Positions 1 through 6,154 of a DNA stretch of 6,154 bases are shown here, in pieces. Source of the stretch: Planctomycetota bacterium (GTDB taxonomy: Bacteria > Planctomycetota > Phycisphaerae > Phycisphaerales > SM1A02); the NCBI GenBank assembly GCA_022567855.1, contig JADFGE010000185.1:1-6154 (forward strand), given 5' to 3'. Within the stretch, counting starts at the first letter, position 1, and the number at the start of each line of letters is the position of its first letter. Position numbers and translations under genes: made by a program. The notes beneath the pieces are model-generated. The model saw nothing but the letters and a program-made list of their open reading frames with translations. It made no database searches and was not told where the DNA came from.

Positions 1-273
1 GCGGTCGGGGGCGGGGAAGTCCGGCGCGCCCTCGTACATGAGCGTGGGCACGCGGTTGGGCAATAGCCCGTACACGATGTACGAGTGGCCCGTGACCCAC
101 CCGATGTCGGCGGTGCACCAGAACACCTGCCCGGCGTCGGGGATGAGGTTGAAGACGAGCTTGCTCGTCAGGTAGGTGTAGACCATGTACCCGCCGGTGG
201 TGTGCACGATCCCCTTGGGCTTGCCCGTCGAGCCGGAGGTGTACAGGAGAAACAGCATGTCCTCGGAATCCAT
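1..273 (-). CDS. acs: Acetyl-CoA synthetase (AMP-forming), internal fragment; 5' part absent, 3' part beyond the window
   Basis: Translating the minus strand from 273 to 1 gives 91 residues matching the core of AMP-forming acetyl-CoA synthetase, which activates acetate with ATP and CoA in the cytoplasm. The adenylate-forming signature YTSGSTGKPKG lies at residues 11-21 of this piece, followed by HTTGGY, then WCTADVGWVTGHSYIVYG, and later PTLMYEG. In the full-length enzyme (about 650 residues) the YTSGSTG motif sits near residue 260, so roughly 250 N-terminal residues should lie to the right. The frame stays open up to about 466, but beyond about 310 the translation no longer looks like the enzyme and is antisense to tsaE. 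The ATG at 273 is therefore only a nominal start (PMDSED is family-like on both sides of it). The gene looks 5'-truncated by a rearrangement or joined by an assembly error. The family call is secure; integrity is doubtful. Confidence 0.85.
   Translation of the reverse strand, partial: MDSEDMLFLLYTSGSTGKPKGIVHTTGGYMVYTYLTSKLVFNLIPDAGQVFWCTADIGWVTGHSYIVYGLLPNRVPTLMYEGAPDFPAPDR
244..250 (+). promoter_or_regulatory. Candidate ribosome binding site for tsaE
   Basis: CAGGAGA ends six bases before the ATG at 257, a normal Shine-Dalgarno spacing, and it supports that start. The same bases are antisense to the Leu-Leu-Tyr codons of the acs fragment, so the match may be coincidental. Confidence 0.4.
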
Positions 274-736
274 TGGTCGGCAAGGGCAGTCGTCCGAGGC
301 GGCGACCATCGAGCTTGCTGCGAAGCTTGGTCGGCGACTGCGGGCCGCGGATGTCGTCTGCCTTGACGGACCGCTTGGTGCAGGCAAGACATGCTTCGTG
401 CGTGGACTGGCCACCGGTATGGGATTGGACGGGGCCGCCGTCTCCAGCCCGAGTTTCCTCATCTGTCACGAATACAACGGCCGCGCGCCGCTTCGACTTG
501 CCCACCTTGATGCCTATCGTCTCGCCGGGCCCGATGAGCTCGAGACGATCGGGTGGGACGAGCTGCGCACGGCGGGCCGGACCGTACTCGCCATCGAGTG
601 GGCCTCGCGGATCGAGCCGGCCCTTCCGCCGAAGCGCATCGACGTGATGATCCAGCACACGGGCCCGACCTCGCGCCTCATCGTCATTGATGCCCCTGGA
701 ATCCTCGCTTCGCGATTGGAGGGGCTCGATGATTGA
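257..736 (+). CDS. tsaE: tRNA threonylcarbamoyladenosine biosynthesis ATPase TsaE
   Basis: This 159-residue protein is a typical-length TsaE (YjeE), the P-loop ATPase that works with TsaB and TsaD in making t6A37 on ANN-decoding tRNAs in the cytoplasm. Visible motifs in order: SSEAATIELAAKLG at 12-25 (family-like N-terminal helix); Walker A GPLGAGKT at 38-45; VSSPSF at 62-67 (usual form V-[ST]-SPTF); HLDAYRL at 83-89; and IEWASR, corresponding to the VEWAER segment near the C-terminus. The ATG at 257 was chosen because it follows CAGGAGA with good spacing and gives normal length; earlier in-frame starts lie inside antisense acs. The first ~10 residues derive from sequence that is antisense acs coding DNA, so the native start may have been different. 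The gene overlaps yacG by 8 bases, suggesting translational coupling. Confidence 0.9.
   Translation: MSSESIGRQGQSSEAATIELAAKLGRRLRAADVVCLDGPLGAGKTCFVRGLATGMGLDGAAVSSPSFLICHEYNGRAPLRLAHLDAYRLAGPDELETIGWDELRTAGRTVLAIEWASRIEPALPPKRIDVMIQHTGPTSRLIVIDAPGILASRLEGLDD
718..724 (+). promoter_or_regulatory. Ribosome binding site for yacG
   Basis: GGAGGGG lies four bases before the ATG at 729, inside the last codons of tsaE. It fixes the yacG start at 729 rather than the earlier in-frame ATGs at 687 and 690. Confidence 0.65.
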
Positions 737-953
737 CCCCACATCAGACAGCCGTGAGCAGGAGGAAGTCGCAGACGGCCGTGGAAACTCTGGGCGCAAT
801 CATTCTTGCCGTGTCTGTGGAAAGTCCGTCAAGACAACCGAGGCCACGTTCCCCTTCTGCTCCGATCGCTGTCGTCTCGTGGACCTCGGCAAGTGGTTCA
901 ATGAATCGTACCGAATGACGCGCCGGATCGATGAGGTTGATGAGGTCGATTGA
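729..953 (+). CDS. yacG: YacG-family zinc-binding DNA gyrase inhibitor
   Basis: This 74-residue protein belongs to the YacG family, small zinc-ribbon proteins; the E. coli member binds GyrB and inhibits gyrase. The four zinc ligands are visible as C27-x2-C30 (CRVCGK) and C44-x3-C48 (FPFCSDRC), followed by the family hallmark LVDLGKWFNESYR at 50-62. The N-terminal ~25 residues are polar and not conserved, and the tail ends in an acidic repeat (DEVDEVD) from a short DNA duplication. The start at 729 follows a strong GGAGGGG and overlaps the tsaE stop (734-736), so the two genes form a coupled pair. Twenty-six bases after its stop comes the first palindromic element, which separates it from the convergent fur gene. 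Confidence 0.88.
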   Translation: MIDPTSDSREQEEVADGRGNSGRNHSCRVCGKSVKTTEATFPFCSDRCRLVDLGKWFNESYRMTRRIDEVDEVD

Positions 954-979
954 CGGGGACTGTGCGGCGCGCCGCGTTG

Positions 980-1114
980 TTATACGAATCGCAGTTGATC
1001 CGCAGGCGGGCGCCATGCTTTGACCCGTTAGGGCAAAGCATGCTTCATCCCGACGCGTCGGGAATGAAGCATGGCACCCGCGAAACGCACGAGAATCATT
1101 TCGGATTCGTATTA
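980..1114. mobile_element. Palindromic MITE/REP-like element, left copy, with putative 3-bp target duplication
   Basis: A 129-bp core (983-1111) starts with TACGAATC and ends with its inverse complement GATTCGTA. It is flanked by TTA on both sides (980-982, 1112-1114), consistent with a 3-bp target duplication of T-N-A type. An inner 15-base arm (GCGGGCGCCATGCTT, 1006-1020) pairs with AAGCATGGCACCCGC (1068-1082) with one mismatch. Two hairpins lie between. The core is repeated in inverted orientation at 1878-2006 with four substitutions. It has no room for a transposase, so any mobility must depend on a transposase elsewhere. The right flank TTA is exactly the fur stop codon (TAA on the minus strand). 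Its short translations (SGMKHGTR and similar) are not genes. The pairing with the other copy is directly seen; the mobile nature is inferred. Confidence 0.8.
1039..1073. terminator. Large hairpin in the left element, possible bidirectional terminator
   Basis: CATGCTTCAT pairs with ATGAAGCATG, enclosing the perfect palindrome CCCGACGCGTCGGG, with one bulged base. A second hairpin (1014-1042: CATGCTTTG / CAAAGCATG around ACCCGTTAGGG) shares its CATG. The structure sits between the convergent 3' ends of yacG and fur, where it could end transcription from both sides. There is no clear U-tract, so a classical intrinsic terminator is not shown. Confidence 0.35.
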
Positions 1115-1630
1115 GTCCTCGTCGTCGCCTTGCTCGGCGATCATCTTCCGGCCTTGGGGGCTCAGGGCATAGATCTGGAACCGGTGACCGATCGGCTCCC
1201 ACCCGTGCTCCTGACAGATGCGTTTGCGGATCAGCGCCAACTCATCATCCGAAAACTCGATGAGTTCGCCGGTCTTCATGCAGACCATATAGTCGCGCGG
1301 CGCCTTGCCGTAGATCAGTTGATAGTGGGTCTGCTTGGAATCAAACAGGGCCTGCGTGATGATCCCGGCTTCTTGCAGGAGCTTGACGGTCCGGTAGATC
1401 GTGGCCATGGACACGCCGTGGCTGCGATCGCGCATGTCCAGCATCAGGTCGTCAACCTCAAAGACGCCGTCCCGCTCGATGATCGCTTCGAGGATGTCCG
1501 CCCGTTCCGGGGTGTACTTGAGGCTCCGTGATTTGAGGTACCGCCGGAACACGGAGCACAGCGGCGCCATGGCTGCGATGGCGAGATCATCAGGCTGAGC
1601 AGGGGGGATCGGAACCGACTCCAAGTTCAT
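1112..1630 (-). CDS. Fur-family transcriptional regulator with atypical metal sites
   Basis: This 172-residue protein has the Fur-family two-domain layout. The N-terminal winged helix includes LKYTPERADILEAI (37-50) and the recognition helix VSMATIYRTVKLLQEAGI (73-90). The C-terminal dimerisation domain includes VCMKTGELIEFSDDE (116-130) and a final strand FQIYALS. Family members are cytosolic DNA-binding repressors sensing Fe, Zn, Mn, peroxide or haem. The usual H-x-H-D-H before the conserved Cys is replaced by P-R-D-Y, leaving only D113. The first CxxC has one Cys (C117), and no C-terminal Cys pair exists. E125, H142 and H149 are retained. Single-Cys Fur proteins exist (Pseudomonas Fur), but loss of several histidines is odd, so the sensed ligand is unclear. 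The start at 1630 gives a normal N-terminus; no Shine-Dalgarno is seen, and the frame extends openly to 1849 without family-like sequence. The stop TAA is the flanking triplet of the left element. Confidence 0.87.
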   Translation of the reverse strand: MNLESVPIPPAQPDDLAIAAMAPLCSVFRRYLKSRSLKYTPERADILEAIIERDGVFEVDDLMLDMRDRSHGVSMATIYRTVKLLQEAGIITQALFDSKQTHYQLIYGKAPRDYMVCMKTGELIEFSDDELALIRKRICQEHGWEPIGHRFQIYALSPQGRKMIAEQGDDED

Positions 1631-1636
1631 GCTACA

Positions 1637-1642
1637 AGTGTA
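1637..1642 (-). promoter_or_regulatory. Weak -10-like hexamer for a leaderless fur start
   Basis: On the minus strand TACACT (four of six matches to TATAAT) ends six bases before the fur ATG. This would put transcription start at or next to the start codon. That fits the absence of a ribosome binding site, but no convincing -35 is seen. Confidence 0.18.
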
Positions 1643-1720
1643 CGCCAGTCGTCCGCCCCGGCCATGAGGAACCCCCCGATGATGACCACAGCCCACGCGC
1701 CGCCGCGAATCCTGGCGATT

Positions 1721-1754
1721 GAACCGTTCTACACGGGTTTGAACCGAACCGTTC
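1721..1754. promoter_or_regulatory. Two copies of a 9-bp dyad upstream of fur, possible operator
   Basis: GAACCGTTC occurs at 1721-1729 and again at 1746-1754, 25 bp apart. Each copy is a perfect dyad (GAAC-C-GTTC), the type of symmetry a dimeric regulator binds. They lie about 90-125 bases upstream of the fur start, in the otherwise featureless stretch 1631-1874. The sequence does not match the classical Fur box (GATAATGATAATCATTATC), so any link to the neighbouring regulator is inference. Confidence 0.3.
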
Positions 1755-1874
1755 GCGAATCGATCAGCCGACGTTCGTGCCAAGTGCGATGTGCACCTTG
1801 AGCTGACGATCCTGACAAGGGCGCTCGCGGCGGACTTGATGATCTTCAACGGCGCGTGGAATCGCCGGTCATTC

Positions 1875-2009
1875 TAATACGAATCCCAAATGATTCTCGT
1901 GCGTTTCGCGGGTGCCATGCTTCATTCCCGACGCGTCGGGATGAAGCATGCTTTGCCCTAAAGGGTCAAAGCATGGCACCCGCCGGCGGATCAACTGCGA
2001 TTCGTATCA
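1875..2009. mobile_element. Palindromic MITE/REP-like element, right copy, inverted relative to the left copy
   Basis: The core 1878-2006 is the reverse complement of 983-1111 with four substitutions in 129 bp. It carries the same ends (TACGAATC, GATTCGTA). The flanking triplets are TAA (1875-1877) and TCA (2007-2009), both of T-N-A form but not identical, so a target duplication here would have one changed base. The 15-base inner arm pairs perfectly in this copy (GCGGGTGCCATGCTT with AAGCATGGCACCCGC), better than in the left copy. The TCA at 2007-2009 is exactly the nuoH stop codon (TGA on the minus strand). The element separates the 3' end of nuoH from the upstream region of fur. Confidence 0.8.
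1916..1950. terminator. Large hairpin in the right element, possible terminator after nuoH
   Basis: Inverted copy of the 1039-1073 hairpin, with the same palindrome CCCGACGCGTCGGG inside CATGCTTCAT / ATGAAGCATG arms. The companion hairpin is at 1947-1975. It is met about 57 bases after the nuoH stop, so it could end or process the carB-nuoH transcript. No U-tract is visible. Confidence 0.3.
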
Positions 2010-3257
2010 ATCGTCACCCGTCGCGACCGCATCGACGCCTTTGGGCTCGACGGGCGAGCTGAGCAGGGCCTCGTGCGTCTTGGGACTGAACCGGCTGCCC
2101 AGCAGCGGAAGGCGGCGATTCGGATCCGCTTGTTGCGGCAGCAGCGGCCGCACGAGCCAGATGACAAAGACGGTGATCAGCGAGGCGAGCCACATCATCG
2201 GCAGCCACCCCATGAACACGACGAAGCTCGTGACCAGCAACACCAACAACGCCGTCGGAATCATCCCCTCCCACGCCAGCCGCATGAGCTGATCGTATCG
2301 AAACCGCGGCAACGTCCAGCGGAGAGCCATGGTCAGGCAGATCATGGCGAAGACCTTGGTCATGACTATGCCGAATTGAAGCAGGATCATGCCGATGCCG
2401 CCCGCCATTGGAAGATCAAGCCCCCATAGTGGATTGATCGACCAACCACCGAGGAACAGCACCGTGAAGAACGCGCTGCCGACGATGATGTGCCCGTACT
2501 CTGCCAGGAAGAACAACACCCACTTCATCGAGGAGTACTCGGTGTGGAATCCGCCGACGAGCTCGGACTCCGCCTCGGCCAGATCAAAGGGAAGTCGGTT
2601 GGTTTCGGCGAGCATGCAGACGTAGAACAGCAGGGCCGCGATCGGCTGGTGAATCACAAACCACTGGCCCTGAAGCTGCTGCTCGATCATCTCGTCGGGT
2701 CGAACGGTGCCGGCGGTGAGGATCAAGGTCAGGATGGCCAGGCCCATCGGTATCTCGTAGCTGATCATCTGCGCCGAGGCGCGGAGGCCGCCGAAGAACG
2801 AGTACTTGTTGTTCGACGACCAGCCGGCCAAGGCCACGCCGTACACCCCCAATGACGTGATCGCCACGAGGTAGACGACGCCGATGTTGACGTTGGCGGC
2901 CGTGATCTCGATTGTTTCGGAGCCGATCTGGAGCGTGCCCGCCCACGGAATGATCGCGAAACTGATCAGGGCGGGGATGAGCGCGAACGCCGGGGCCAGA
3001 ATGAATAACACGCGGTCGGCCCGAGTGGGGATGAAATCCTCCTTCAGGATCAACTTGATCGCATCGGCGATGGGTTGCAGCAGGCCCAGCGGCCCCACGC
3101 GATTGGGTCCGCACCGATCCTGCATCCACGCGGAGAGCTTGCGCTCCAGCAGCACTAGGTACAGCGCTCCCACCGCAATGAGATGGATGATCACGAGGAT
3201 CACCCCCACGGAGACGATCAGCTGCGGCGTGATGAAGTCGGGGAGCCAGTCGGGCAT
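2007..3257 (-). CDS. nuoH: NADH-quinone oxidoreductase subunit H (complex I membrane arm)
   Basis: This 416-residue, strongly hydrophobic protein is NuoH (ND1), the inner-membrane subunit of complex I that meets the peripheral arm and helps form the quinone site. Family motifs: LLERK at 36-40; GPNRVGPLGLLQPIADAIKL at 50-69; KEDF at 72-75; SYEIPMGL at 166-173; ETNRLPFDLAEAESELVGGF at 218-237, then HTEYSSMKW; and FRYDQLM at 319-325. About eight membrane segments are apparent, the first at about 13-37 and the last at about 345-372. It exceeds the E. coli protein (325 residues), mainly through a polar C-terminal tail after 375 and a longer 180-200 loop. The ATG at 3257 precedes the first helix by a normal distance; no clear ribosome binding site is seen. 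No nuoG or nuoI lies adjacent; carB is 95 bases upstream. Its stop TGA is the triplet flanking the right element. Confidence 0.95.
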   Translation of the reverse strand: MPDWLPDFITPQLIVSVGVILVIIHLIAVGALYLVLLERKLSAWMQDRCGPNRVGPLGLLQPIADAIKLILKEDFIPTRADRVLFILAPAFALIPALISFAIIPWAGTLQIGSETIEITAANVNIGVVYLVAITSLGVYGVALAGWSSNNKYSFFGGLRASAQMISYEIPMGLAILTLILTAGTVRPDEMIEQQLQGQWFVIHQPIAALLFYVCMLAETNRLPFDLAEAESELVGGFHTEYSSMKWVLFFLAEYGHIIVGSAFFTVLFLGGWSINPLWGLDLPMAGGIGMILLQFGIVMTKVFAMICLTMALRWTLPRFRYDQLMRLAWEGMIPTALLVLLVTSFVVFMGWLPMMWLASLITVFVIWLVRPLLPQQADPNRRLPLLGSRFSPKTHEALLSSPVEPKGVDAVATGDD

Positions 3258-3352
3258 GGGGCGAGCAGTGTATCAGCTTGGATTGAGTTGGTCCGAGTCG
3301 CCGAAGCAGCATCTTGCCCCGTCCTGAAACGGCACGCGGCACGACACGACGG

Positions 3353-6154
<2,802 letters not shown>

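Noticed and set aside
744..1202. Minus-strand open frame (152 codons) over yacG and the left element
   Set aside because: It is antisense to yacG, and its other half is a translation of the palindromic element. The same peptide appears from the second copy (1856-2062), so it reflects repeated DNA and not a conserved protein.
950..1531. Plus-strand open frame (193 codons) over the left element and fur
   Set aside because: Antisense to the clearly conserved Fur-family gene; its start lies in the element.
1631..1849. Extension of the fur-like protein to an ATG at 1849
   Set aside because: The extra 73 residues are Arg/Ser-rich with no family similarity and cover the GAACCGTTC dyads. The start at 1630 gives a normal Fur N-terminus.
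980..2009. Integron attC sites around a gene cassette
   Set aside because: GTTAGGG in the left hairpin loop resembles an attC core, but the right copy has TTTAGGG, the core is not at the element ends, and the two copies are inverted instead of direct.
1948..2292. Plus-strand open frame (114 codons) from the right element into nuoH antisense
   Set aside because: Starts inside the repeat hairpin and continues antisense to nuoH; no recognisable family.
3258..3352. Terminator between carB and nuoH
   Set aside because: Only a 4-bp stem (CCGT/ACGG around CCTGAA) with no U-tract; too weak to call.

Overview
The window reads as GC-rich bacterial chromosome. The extra linker segments in CarB, the extended NuoH tail and the wording of the acetyl-CoA synthetase core suggest Planctomycetota (possibly a Phycisphaerae-like lineage). 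That placement is from memory of these families and was not tested by any search. No rRNA, tRNA, CRISPR array or transposase gene is visible.

Layout. (1) 1-273, minus strand: a piece of acetyl-CoA synthetase (acs) that runs off the left edge. Its first ~250 residues are missing where it meets tsaE. (2) 257-953, plus strand: a small two-gene unit, tsaE (tRNA t6A biosynthesis ATPase) overlapping yacG (zinc-finger gyrase inhibitor family) by 8 bases. (3) 980-2009: a Fur-family regulator gene on the minus strand, bracketed by two near-identical ~130-bp palindromic elements in inverted orientation. (4) 2007-3257, minus: nuoH, a membrane subunit of respiratory complex I, apart from other nuo genes. 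(5) 3353-6154, minus: carB, the carbamoyl-phosphate synthase large subunit, open at the right edge. carB and nuoH point the same way with a 95-base gap, so they may be co-transcribed, followed downstream by the right element and then fur.

The genes are ordinary housekeeping functions (acetate activation, tRNA modification, gyrase control, metal or redox regulation, respiration, pyrimidine and arginine supply) and do not form one pathway. The unusual part is the structure. The paired elements carry terminal inverted repeats (TACGAATC / GATTCGTA), nested internal hairpins and flanking T-N-A triplets. One end of each copy sits exactly on a stop codon (TAA of fur, TGA of nuoH). This looks like a small non-autonomous mobile element (MITE/REP-like) whose target triplet can double as a stop codon.

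Other points of interest are the acs/tsaE junction (a real rearrangement or an assembly chimera), a Fur-like protein lacking several canonical metal ligands, a repeated 9-bp dyad upstream of fur, and an in-frame low-complexity insertion in CarB.
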